Notes under the pieces: model-generated
Database searches by the model: none
The model's input: only the letters and a program-made list of their open reading frames with translations
Told to the model about the DNA's origin: nothing
Position numbers and translations under genes: made by a program
Assembly: GCF_024213375.1 (NCBI RefSeq)
Contig: NZ_JANAVJ010000006.1
Coordinates: forward strand, 123,345-187,344
Source of the DNA: Paenibacillus sp. MZ04-78.2
GTDB taxonomy: Bacteria > Bacillota > Bacilli > Paenibacillales > NBRC-103111
Reading direction: 5' to 3'
Length of the DNA: 64,000 bases
Shown: positions 15,148 through 23,102 of the stretch, one piece after another
Position numbering within the stretch: the stretch's first letter is position 1
Layout: each line of letters opens with the position of its first letter

Positions 15148-15712
15148 CTTGATCAACCCATTTTCTTGAGAAATAATAAAACAGTTTCTTGCGGGCTCTC
15201 GTTAGGATTTGTGCGAGGGCTTGTTCTGATATCTGTAATTCCTGTGCGATTTCACGGTATGATTTTTCTTCGATGTAAAACAAAAGCAGCACATGCCGGT
15301 ATTTGATATTCAACTGATTGAGGGCTTCATGGAGCATTTCGTCCCGGATTTTTTCTTCCACCTGATCAGCTATGGTACGTTCTTCGGTTGGAGAAAAGTG
15401 TTCATTGTCTTTAACGAGCTGCAGGTCGGATACATGCCGATATTTTTTGTTTTTTTTAAAACTATCGTAAGCCGTGTTCCGGGCGACTTTCTTGAGCCAA
15501 GCTTTCATATTTGAAGTATTTTTCAGCTTTGACGCTTTTTCTATTACTTTTAAGAATGATTCTTGTACTACATCTTCAGCTAAGGCATGATCCCTGAACA
15601 GAAAGTATATGTCGTGATAGATCAGTTCCCGAAAAGAATGATAGATCAATTCTTGAGATGAGTTGTCCAGGTGATGGAAATCGTTGCGTAAGAACGTGAG
15701 CCATTGCTCCAT
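15140..15712 (-). CDS. ECF-type RNA polymerase sigma factor
   Basis: 190 residues, ATG with TTGGAGGAA upstream. Region 2 includes FRDHALAEDVVQESFLKV and AWLKKVARNTAYDSFKKNKK. Region 4 includes YRHVLLLFYIEEKSYREIAQ followed by an SEQALAQILTRARKKL helix, which contacts the -35 element. It directs RNA polymerase to a small regulon and is held by the overlapping downstream anti-sigma gene. ECF sigmas often activate their own promoter, but I could not pick a convincing site in the 290 bases upstream. Confidence 0.93.
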   Translation of the reverse strand: MEQWLTFLRNDFHHLDNSSQELIYHSFRELIYHDIYFLFRDHALAEDVVQESFLKVIEKASKLKNTSNMKAWLKKVARNTAYDSFKKNKKYRHVSDLQLVKDNEHFSPTEERTIADQVEEKIRDEMLHEALNQLNIKYRHVLLLFYIEEKSYREIAQELQISEQALAQILTRARKKLFYYFSRKWVDQDA

Positions 15713-16002
15713 TTATATTCCTCCAACACCATTCTCTTATATGCAATTGTTAAACCGAGCATTTTGTATATTTTTTTCTTTTTTTGCGGATTTTTTTTGT
15801 CAAGTTTGTTCTTGATAGATCGTTATATGTAATAGGAATCGTGTCTTGATGGATGATGTACGGATTGATGAGATGGTGAAGAAGGGGTATCCTTCACTTC
15901 TATAACGGAAAGGAACTCCGAAAGCTGACGATGGTATTTTTATCCTTATTATAGCAGAATTTGCAATGGATAAGCTTATTCTAGTTATGGGAGTTTGGGA
16001 AT
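15713..16002. other. AT-rich divergent intergenic region
   Basis: No gene. It holds divergent promoters for the ECF sigma gene and the AbrB-like gene, with long T runs (15760-15800), but no element clear enough to place. Confidence 0.4.
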
Positions 16003-16413
16003 ATGAGAAAAACGGGCATCGTCCGACATGTGGACCATCTGGGACGTCTTAATCTGCCGATTGAACTACAGCGAACTTTGAGTATAGGATTTGGTGATGC
16101 AATTGAATTTTTTGTCGATGACGAAAAAAAGCAGGTGCTGATCCGGAAGTACCGAGCGGAGGAATGCATTTTTTGTTCCTCCACGGAGCGGCTTGTCTTT
16201 TTTCGCGGACGGTTTATCTGCTGGGCCTGTTTAAAGACGTTGCCCGGGAACAATGAACCGCTGGCTGGAATGAAGCGAAAACGGAATAAGGACACGCGGC
16301 TCCTCCTGGCTTCGGTGATGAAACAGTATCCATCGGCTTCGCAAACCGAATGGGGTCATATGATCGGCGTATCGCAGGGCTGGATCAGCCAACTGCTCAA
16401 GCAATTGAAATAA
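16003..16413 (+). CDS. AbrB/SpoVT-type regulator with Cys4 knuckle and C-terminal helix
   Basis: 136 residues. Residues 1-46, with VRHVDHLGRLNLPIELQ and GDAIEFFVDD, are an AbrB/SpoVT swapped-hairpin DNA-binding domain. A CIFC...CWAC arrangement (about 50-70) probably binds zinc. The C-terminus (about 95-136), with SQTEWGHMIGVSQGWISQLL, looks like a second helix-turn-helix. AbrB proteins act as transition-state regulators. Combining the three parts suggests a two-headed DNA binder. The ATG has GGGAG upstream. Targets are unknown. Confidence 0.8.
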   Translation: MRKTGIVRHVDHLGRLNLPIELQRTLSIGFGDAIEFFVDDEKKQVLIRKYRAEECIFCSSTERLVFFRGRFICWACLKTLPGNNEPLAGMKRKRNKDTRLLLASVMKQYPSASQTEWGHMIGVSQGWISQLLKQLK

Positions 16414-16437
16414 GCTTCCCGATACGGGAAGCTTATT
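16409..16437. terminator. Bidirectional terminator after AbrB-like gene
   Basis: AATAAGCTTCCC and GGGAAGCTTATT pair perfectly around GATAC. It overlaps the AbrB-like stop codon and faces the convergent kinase gene. Confidence 0.8.
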
Positions 16438-16471
16438 CTTGCCGCACATGGAGCGATATTGTTCAGCATCC

Positions 16472-18325
16472 TCACGCCTCCCCCGGACGTCGTCCGGCAT
16501 CCAGCTCCGCCCGGCTGGACACGTATGGCGCCGTCCGCGGCACGCACGGCAGCCGGATCGTCACCGACGTCCCGATGCCCAGCTTGCTGTAGATGCTCAC
16601 GCCGTACGGCTGGCCGTAATGCAGCTCGATCCGTTGGTGAACGTTGCGGATGCCGTACCCGGCTTCTTCGCCGTCGTCGAACTGCGAGATGCGCCGCAGC
16701 GTCTCCGGCGTCATGCCGACGCCGTCATCGATGATGCGGAACTCGATGTCGTCGCCGATGCGGCGTCCGGTAACCCGGATATGCACCCGGTCGCCGGTCC
16801 AGGCATGCTTCAGCACATTTTCCAAAAACGGCTGCAAAATCAGCTTGACCATCTCGTAGCGCAGCAGCTCCGGTTCAATCTCGAACAGGACGTCCAGTCG
16901 GTCGGTGTACTTCACCTTTTGAATATCGAGATAAGCCTTTGCTTGCTCCAGCTCGTTCGCTACCGGAATAATCGTGCGTCCTTCGTTGAGCGAAAGCCGA
17001 TAGAACAACGCCAGATTGCTGACCATCCGGTGCAACTGCTCGACTTGCCCGAACTTGGCCAGCAAGCTGATCGAAGACAGCGTATTGTACAGAAAATGCG
17101 GATTGATCTGCGCCTGCAGCGATTCCAGCTCAGCTTCTTTCTTCTTGATGCTGGCTACGTACACCTGTTGGATCAGCCCGTCGATATGCTCTGCCATCGT
17201 GTTGATGGATTGCGAGATCGCCAAGAACTCGTCCTTTCCCTTGAAGCGTATCCGCTTATGGAAGCTGCCGTGGCGGAACGAATCAAGCACCTTCACAATG
17301 TGCGACACCCGCTTGGAGAAGTAGCGGGACAGGAACCCGCCCACGCCCAGAAAGAGCAGGAAGCTGGCCGATCCGATGACGGCGGTCAGCACCTTCACTT
17401 TCTTCGCATCCTTCTCGACCCATTCCTTCGGAATGCTGGCCACGAGCTTCCAGTCCAAATCTTGGAACGGCTCCGTTATCGTCAAATATTGGCTTTCCCC
17501 GACTTGGGCAATCCGGTCGGTCGTCCAGGCGCCCCGCTCGAGCAAAATTTGCCCTTGTCCGTCCTCAATCCGAACCGACGTGCCTTCCCCGAAGTCCGGA
17601 GAGACGGTCTCGAACATCTCGGTCAGCTTCACGGTGAGCCGCATGAATCCGAAATCCAACTGGCGGTTGAAGGAAGCCGTATCCACGAGCCGCCGCAGGA
17701 GCGAAATATTGCCGAACTCGGCATCCCGGTCGATCTGCCGCCATTGCATGGTCATCCCGTAACGCTCCGGGGGAAAGTCCTTATACCACGAGTTGTCGGC
17801 GATCCGCTTCAAATACATCATGTTATAGCTCTTGCCGGCATAGAGCAGCGGGTCCGAATCGTTATAAAACGAATAAATTTCAGGCAACGTTTCGTTGCGT
17901 AAGTAAACGACGAGCCAGATGCGGTGGTTCGTCGCCTTGATGACGCTGTCGAACTTGGGTTCCAAATACTGCGTCACCGACTCGTAGCCGTAGTAGCCTT
18001 CATTCAATCTTCTCAGCCGGGAAGCGACAGTCTCGTCGTAATAGATCATATCCGACAGACGAACCGTATCCTTCATCCGGTACTCGATATTGTCCTTCAT
18101 CTGGCGCAGCGCCGCCTGAACGTTCTCGCTCGTCTGCTTGCGGACCGAATCCACGAAGATCCAATTGGCAAAATAACCGAACAAGATGACGTGAACCAAG
18201 GTAAGCAGCATATAGGACAGCATCAGCTTGTACCCGAAGGGCATATACCGTGCTTCCGGTCCGGAAGCGGCAGCGTGATTTCGCCGGGATCGACGGAGCA
18301 TGGACCGGATTCGACTATTGGCCAT
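16472..18325 (-). CDS. YesM-family sensor histidine kinase
   Basis: 617 residues. A membrane segment (about 28-52) leads to an outside sensor region of about 240 residues, a second membrane segment (about 293-313), HAMP, and a His_kinase domain with QINPHFLYNTLSSI (phosphorylated His about 410). The ATPase domain has LENVLKHAW, DDGVGM and GYGIRNVHQR. It is the partner of the response regulator just upstream, whose stop it overlaps by 11 bases, so the two are made together. YesM-type kinases sense carbohydrate availability, often through the binding protein of the neighbouring transporter. It is the last gene of the operon. Confidence 0.93.
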   Translation of the reverse strand: MANSRIRSMLRRSRRNHAAASGPEARYMPFGYKLMLSYMLLTLVHVILFGYFANWIFVDSVRKQTSENVQAALRQMKDNIEYRMKDTVRLSDMIYYDETVASRLRRLNEGYYGYESVTQYLEPKFDSVIKATNHRIWLVVYLRNETLPEIYSFYNDSDPLLYAGKSYNMMYLKRIADNSWYKDFPPERYGMTMQWRQIDRDAEFGNISLLRRLVDTASFNRQLDFGFMRLTVKLTEMFETVSPDFGEGTSVRIEDGQGQILLERGAWTTDRIAQVGESQYLTITEPFQDLDWKLVASIPKEWVEKDAKKVKVLTAVIGSASFLLFLGVGGFLSRYFSKRVSHIVKVLDSFRHGSFHKRIRFKGKDEFLAISQSINTMAEHIDGLIQQVYVASIKKKEAELESLQAQINPHFLYNTLSSISLLAKFGQVEQLHRMVSNLALFYRLSLNEGRTIIPVANELEQAKAYLDIQKVKYTDRLDVLFEIEPELLRYEMVKLILQPFLENVLKHAWTGDRVHIRVTGRRIGDDIEFRIIDDGVGMTPETLRRISQFDDGEEAGYGIRNVHQRIELHYGQPYGVSIYSKLGIGTSVTIRLPCVPRTAPYVSSRAELDAGRRPGEA

Positions 18326-19118
18326 TGCGGAATTCCAGCGGGGTCATCCGGTACGTTTCCTTGAATTGCTTGCTGAAATAAGGCATATAGCGGTAACCGA
18401 CCTGATGAGCGACCTCATAAATGCGCAGCTTCGGATCGCGGAGCAGTTCCCCGGCCTTTTCCATACGCAGCGTGACAAGATATTCATGGAACGTCTGACC
18501 CGTCGCTTCCTTGAAGATTTGCCCCAGGTAATTCGGCGAGAACGAGAATTGATCCGCCACTTCCTTCAGCGTGAGCGGCTGATCCAGCCCGCTGCGTATC
18601 ATGCCGATCATTTCTTGAATCAGCTTCCCGTTTTTGCCCATCCCATCCGCGGCCTTGCCGTCGATAGCTGCGGATGGGGCGGGCCTTGCGCCGCCCGACA
18701 GCATCTGCCGGACCTCATACTCTGCTTGCTCGCGCTTGCGGGCGTCATCCAGATCGCGCCGAATACGCTCGAGCGATTGAATGAGCTCGTCCTCGTTCAT
18801 CGGCTTCAGCACGTAGCTGTAAGCTTGCAAGCTCAAGGCTTCCTTCACATACTGAAAATCTCTGTAACCGCTGACAAAAACGATCCGCACGTCGTGGAAA
18901 CGCTCCTTCACACGTTTCGCCAGCTCAAGACCGGACATGTTGGGCATATTGACGTCGGTGACCAGCACATCGATCTTCTGGGTCTCGATCAGCTCACAAG
19001 CGGAGAACCCGTTCGTCACGGCGCCCACAATCTCCATCCCGAGCGACTCCCAGGGAATAAACGTCTTCATTCCTTCCAGATCCAGCGTCTCATCGTCTGC
19101 GATCAGCACTTTGTACAT
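18315..19118 (-). CDS. YesN-family response regulator with AraC-type HTH
   Basis: 267 residues from the ATG at 19118 (AGAGGAGG upstream). The receiver domain begins YKVLIADDETLDLEG, with the phosphorylated Asp in VLVTDVNMPNMSG (about 55) and a conserved Lys in YVLKPMNE. A linker precedes two AraC-type helix-turn-helix units (about 165-265), with SPNYLGQIFKEATGQTFHEY and a tail GYRYMPYFSKQFKETY. When phosphorylated by the adjacent YesM-like kinase it should activate the sugar transporter genes upstream in the same operon. Confidence 0.94.
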   Translation of the reverse strand: MYKVLIADDETLDLEGMKTFIPWESLGMEIVGAVTNGFSACELIETQKIDVLVTDVNMPNMSGLELAKRVKERFHDVRIVFVSGYRDFQYVKEALSLQAYSYVLKPMNEDELIQSLERIRRDLDDARKREQAEYEVRQMLSGGARPAPSAAIDGKAADGMGKNGKLIQEMIGMIRSGLDQPLTLKEVADQFSFSPNYLGQIFKEATGQTFHEYLVTLRMEKAGELLRDPKLRIYEVAHQVGYRYMPYFSKQFKETYRMTPLEFRNGQ

Positions 19119-19159
19119 GTCGGTCCTCCTCTGCCTTGGATCTTCGCATGAAATGGAAA

Positions 19160-19187
19160 AGCAGGTGCGCCGGTAGCGCACCCTGCC
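19160..19187 (-). terminator. Internal hairpin between transporter and regulator genes
   Basis: On the minus strand GCAGGGTGCGC and GCGCACCTGC pair around TACCG and are followed by TTTTCC. It lies between the binding-protein stop and the response-regulator start, so it should lower expression of the two regulatory genes relative to the transporter or stabilise the upstream mRNA end. Confidence 0.6.
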
Positions 19188-19201
19188 TTGTCCGCATGTC
19201 C

Positions 19202-20863
19202 TTATTTCTTCTTCATTTTCTCTTCATTTTCCTTCCAGCGCTTCGTCAAATATTCGTTGAGCTTGTCGACGCCGAGCGTTTTCGCGTCCTTCTCGCCTTT
19301 GTCGATGATTTCAATCACTTCTTGCTCGCTTTTGGCGAGAATCGCTTGGGCGCGGATTTTCTTATACAATTCGATCCAGCGCTCGCGAATGATCCCTTCG
19401 GGGCTATCCTGCGGCGGCTCGATCCCGCGAAGCGTTGTCAGGTCCATATGCGTCTTCCAGGTGATGGCATCCTGGTATCTCGTTTCCCAGGAACGCTTCT
19501 CTTCCGGCAAGGAAAGCTCGGCCTTCACTTTGATTTTGTCGTTGTACGTCGAGTTACCGACGATTTGAAGGTCGGTCGTCGCGTTCATGTTCTTCGTGCG
19601 TTCCGCCGGATCGCTGAAAAATTTGTCCGTCAAGTTCGGCAAGCCCTCGCTGTCCAGACCTTTCCAGTACTGACCTTCCGGACCCCACGCGATTAAGCGC
19701 ATGCCCTCCGGACTGGTCATCCAGTCCAGCGCCGCAAAAATTTTCTCCGGGTCCTTTGCCGTCGTCGTAATCGCTGCGGCGTTCCAGCCCAGCCGGTCGT
19801 AGTGGGCCACTTTAATTTTGTTTTTGTCCAGTCCCGGCTTATGAATCGGCCAGATCATGAAGTAACCGGCATTCGGATCGGACTTGGTCAGCTCGGCATT
19901 CGCTTTGGAAGCGTAGTCGGTAGCGGTAATGTCGGCGTATACGGCGACGCGGCCTGTATTGAGCTTTTCGCGGACCTGATCGACCGTTTGCGTCAGCGCG
20001 TCCTGCGTCATCAGCTTCTCGCGGTGCAGCTTGTTGACGAAGGTCATCGTCTCCTTGTACACCGGATCGGCGAAGAGCGACGTGAACTTGCCGTCCTTCG
20101 GCACGGCGCGCAGCGTTCCCGCGTAGCTCGCCGGGTTATTTTCCGCGAAGGCGGAGAACAGCAGATCGACGCCTTTGCCTTCTTTGGCCTGGCCTGGCTC
20201 GAACGGAATGATGTTCGGGTACTTCTCCTTGACGAGCTTCAAGTAATTGTACAGGTCGTCGGTCGTCTCCAGCCTCGGCTTGCCGAGCTCTTCGTAAATT
20301 TTCTTGTTTACAACGTAACCGGCGTTGCCTGTCGGCTTGTTCGTGTACCAGTTCGGGAACATATACAGCTTGCCGTCTTTGGCGCGCAGCATGTTCAGAA
20401 TTTCGTCGCCTGCCCACTTTTTCAAGTTCGGGTATTTGTCCAGATACGGGTCAAGCGGCACGAGGACACCGTTCTCGCGCAGCCGCTCGAACTTGTCGCG
20501 GTCGCCCCAGATGACGTCCGGCAGGTCCTTGCTCACGATCATCGTGCTTAGCTTGGCTTCCGCGTTACCACCGGCGTTGATAGCCGTAATGTTGATTTTA
20601 TACTGCTCTTGAATGTGCTTGGAGAACGCGTCTTTGCCCCAAGGAGGCATCGTATACCAGCTGTAATTGCCGAAGAACGTGAAGCTTACCGGCTCGCTGC
20701 CGACTTTCCACGGCTCCGACGACGATGCGGCCGGCGTCTGCGTCCCGGACGCCGCTTTGTTGTCGGCGGGAGCGCTGCCTCCGCCGGAGCAGCCGGAGAT
20801 GACCGTGCCTAGCGCCATGACGGCTGCCAGCGGCCCCATTCCTTTTTTGACCCAATTGTTCAT
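19202..20863 (-). CDS. Extracellular solute-binding lipoprotein (LplA-like)
   Basis: 553 residues, of the size seen for the LplA/YtcQ group. The signal peptide ends in a lipobox, VISGCSGGG, so the mature protein is lipid-anchored outside the membrane. A Ser/Pro linker is followed by a family-1 type binding domain with LPDVIWGDRDKFERL, NPASYAGTLR and LDWMTSPEGMRLIAWGPEG. It captures an oligosaccharide or modified sugar for the two permeases encoded just upstream. No ATPase gene is present. These systems usually share the MsmX-type ATPase encoded elsewhere. Confidence 0.92.
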   Translation of the reverse strand: MNNWVKKGMGPLAAVMALGTVISGCSGGGSAPADNKAASGTQTPAASSSEPWKVGSEPVSFTFFGNYSWYTMPPWGKDAFSKHIQEQYKINITAINAGGNAEAKLSTMIVSKDLPDVIWGDRDKFERLRENGVLVPLDPYLDKYPNLKKWAGDEILNMLRAKDGKLYMFPNWYTNKPTGNAGYVVNKKIYEELGKPRLETTDDLYNYLKLVKEKYPNIIPFEPGQAKEGKGVDLLFSAFAENNPASYAGTLRAVPKDGKFTSLFADPVYKETMTFVNKLHREKLMTQDALTQTVDQVREKLNTGRVAVYADITATDYASKANAELTKSDPNAGYFMIWPIHKPGLDKNKIKVAHYDRLGWNAAAITTTAKDPEKIFAALDWMTSPEGMRLIAWGPEGQYWKGLDSEGLPNLTDKFFSDPAERTKNMNATTDLQIVGNSTYNDKIKVKAELSLPEEKRSWETRYQDAITWKTHMDLTTLRGIEPPQDSPEGIIRERWIELYKKIRAQAILAKSEQEVIEIIDKGEKDAKTLGVDKLNEYLTKRWKENEEKMKKK

Positions 20864-20930
20864 TGTGTGTATAGCCCCTTTCCCATTGTAAATTCAAGCT
20901 ATGCTTAAAGCGATGCGCTTTGAAGCCGGA

Positions 20931-21818
20931 CTATTCTTTCAGGGAGCCGACAAGCACGCCCTTGACGAAATACCGCTGCAAGAACGGATAGACGAGAATG
21001 ATCGGAACCGTCGTGACCATCATGGTAGCCATGGTAAGCGACTTGGTCGTGTACGATTGCCGCTTGGCGAGAAAGCTTTGGGCCGCCGAATCCTGCGTCA
21101 TCTCGGAAGCGATATTGGAATCGAGCGTCTGCTTCAGCAGCGCCTGAACCGGCAGCAGGTCCTGATTGTTGATGTAGATGGACGCGACGAACCAGTCGTT
21201 CCAGTGCGTGACGGCCGTGAACAGCGAGAGCGTGGCGACGACCGGGCCGGACAGCGGCAGCACGACGCGCAGGAACGTGCCCCAATAGCCGCAGCCGTCA
21301 ATCCGCGCCGCATCTTCGAGACCGGCCGGAATTTGGCGGAAGAACGTGCGGAAGATGATCATGCTCCATACGCTGATGATCGACGGAATGACGAATACCC
21401 AGAACGAATCGAACAGGCCGAGACTGCGAATCAGCAGGTAGGTCGGAATCAAACCGCCGCCGAAATAAAGCGTGATGATGGAGAACGTCATGTAATAGCC
21501 CCGGCCGATCAACTCCTTGCGGGACATGCCGTAGGCTAAGAGGGACGTCGCCGCGATCGTCAGGAAGGTGCCGACGAGCGTACGGGCGATGGATACGCCG
21601 AAGCCTTTCAATATTTTAACGTCTTTTAACACAACTTGGTAATTTTCCAAGGTAAAGGCTCTGGGCCAGAACGTAATGCCGCCGAGACTCGTATCCGAAC
21701 CGAGGTTGAACGAGATGACGGCGGCGTTCCAGAACGGATAAAACGTTACGAAGGCCAGAAAGAACAGCGCAATATGGATAAAGACGCTAAAGACGCGATC
21801 CTCCAATGCCAGTTTCAT
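20931..21818 (-). CDS. Carbohydrate ABC transporter permease (LplC-like)
   Basis: 295 residues from the ATG at 21818 (AAGGAGG upstream). The ORF extends further but without a ribosome site. Six membrane segments and the ATPase-contact loop EDAARIDGCGYWGTFLRVVLP (about 180) mark a MalG-type permease. It pairs with the LplB-like permease whose stop is 13 bases upstream. Together they form the membrane channel of a CUT1-type importer. Confidence 0.93.
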   Translation of the reverse strand: MKLALEDRVFSVFIHIALFFLAFVTFYPFWNAAVISFNLGSDTSLGGITFWPRAFTLENYQVVLKDVKILKGFGVSIARTLVGTFLTIAATSLLAYGMSRKELIGRGYYMTFSIITLYFGGGLIPTYLLIRSLGLFDSFWVFVIPSIISVWSMIIFRTFFRQIPAGLEDAARIDGCGYWGTFLRVVLPLSGPVVATLSLFTAVTHWNDWFVASIYINNQDLLPVQALLKQTLDSNIASEMTQDSAAQSFLAKRQSYTTKSLTMATMMVTTVPIILVYPFLQRYFVKGVLVGSLKE

Positions 21819-21831
21819 CAATACATCCTCC

Positions 21832-22794
21832 TTACCACAAGCTGTTGCCGGTTTTTCTCGCGAGATAGTTCGCAAGAGTCAGCAGTCCGACGCTCACGAT
21901 GGCCTTAAACAAGCCGACGGCTGTCGCGAACGAATAGCGGTTTAACGTAATCCCCATCCGGTACACATACGTGTCCAGAACCTCCGATACGTCGCGCAGC
22001 GCCGGATTGACGCCCAGCAGCAGCAAGTCCTCGAAGCCCGCGTTCAGCAAGTTGCCGATAGCCAGAATGGAGAAAATCATCACGACCGGCAAGATGCATG
22101 GAAACGTTATCAAATAGGTCATGCGAAAACGGCTTGCTCCGTCGATAGCAGCGGATTCGTACAGATGGGGATCGATGGAAGCGATTGCAGCCAAGTATAC
22201 GATAGAGGCAAAGCCAATCTCCTTCCATACGTTCGTCGAGACGAGAATCGTCCAGAAATATTCCGTAACCGACAAGTAAGGAATCGGTTCGTCGATGATT
22301 CCGAGATTTTGCAGCAAAATGTTTACGCTTCCATTATCGGTCGAAAGCAGGGAGATCACGAAGTTGGCGACGATGACCCAAGACAGAAAATACGGCAAGT
22401 AGCTGACCGTCTGCACGAAGCGCTTGAAGAGCATATTTTTGACTTCGTTCAGCAGAATCGCCAGAACGATCGGTGCCGGAAACCCGATAGCCAGCTTCAG
22501 GAAGCTGATGACAATGGTGTTTCGCATCACGACCCCAAGCTCGGGCGCTTGGAAGAAATCGATGAAATGCTTGAAGCCGACCCACGGGCTGGCTGCGAAT
22601 CCTTTAAACACCGAGAAATCCTGAAATGCGATGATCACACCGTACATCGGGAAATAGCTGAACACTAAGACCAAGACGAGCGCGGGCAGCACCATAAGCT
22701 GCAAATCCCATTGCTGGAGCCAGGCCGCGACTTTTGTCTTCCCCGGCTTTGCCGCCGGACGACCCTCAGGGACCGCTGTCGCGGTTTCTTTCAA
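21832..22794 (-). CDS. Carbohydrate ABC transporter permease (LplB-like)
   Basis: 320 residues if translation starts at the TTG 22794, five bases after AAGGGTGG. A GTG at 22803 overlaps that site. A cytosolic lead of about 30 residues is followed by six membrane segments, with YGVIIAFQDFSVFKG in the first outside loop and the EAA-type loop YESAAIDGASRFRMTYLITFP (about 220). It is typical of the LplB/YtcP group, the first gene of the sugar-uptake operon. Confidence 0.92.
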   Translation of the reverse strand: MKETATAVPEGRPAAKPGKTKVAAWLQQWDLQLMVLPALVLVLVFSYFPMYGVIIAFQDFSVFKGFAASPWVGFKHFIDFFQAPELGVVMRNTIVISFLKLAIGFPAPIVLAILLNEVKNMLFKRFVQTVSYLPYFLSWVIVANFVISLLSTDNGSVNILLQNLGIIDEPIPYLSVTEYFWTILVSTNVWKEIGFASIVYLAAIASIDPHLYESAAIDGASRFRMTYLITFPCILPVVMIFSILAIGNLLNAGFEDLLLLGVNPALRDVSEVLDTYVYRMGITLNRYSFATAVGLFKAIVSVGLLTLANYLARKTGNSLW

Positions 22795-22961
22795 GCCGAC
22801 CACCCTTTCTTGTAGATGATTGTCGATCTGTCTTTATCTTAAAAGGGATACGATGCGCGCGGCTACTTGCCTAATCAATGAAATGTTATATAAATCAATG
22901 ATCAGGAACGATTTACTTCCGTTATGAGAAGCTTGGAGGGGAGAGGGCGGCGGGGAACAAA

Positions 22962-23014
22962 AAAACAGCGGTCTCCCCGGGAACCGAATCGTCCCGGCGG
23001 GAGACCGCTGTTTT
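22962..23014. terminator. Strong bidirectional terminator
   Basis: AAAACAGCGGTCTCCC and GGGAGACCGCTGTTTT pair with an inner GGAC/GTCC-like stem. The 22795-23102 interval otherwise holds only the promoter region of the sugar operon and about 80 unassigned bases. Confidence 0.9.
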
Positions 23015-23102
23015 GACGCGTAGCATGACCCATTGTTCACGCAGTAGCGGCAGCAGGAGCAAAAGCAGAAGAACCTCCCAATCGACGAATTCTAGCCTAT
23101 AT

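Noticed and set aside
16439..17902. 487-codon frame antisense to the YesM-type kinase
   Set aside because: Codon-bias shadow; no family features and the kinase domains on the other strand are unambiguous.
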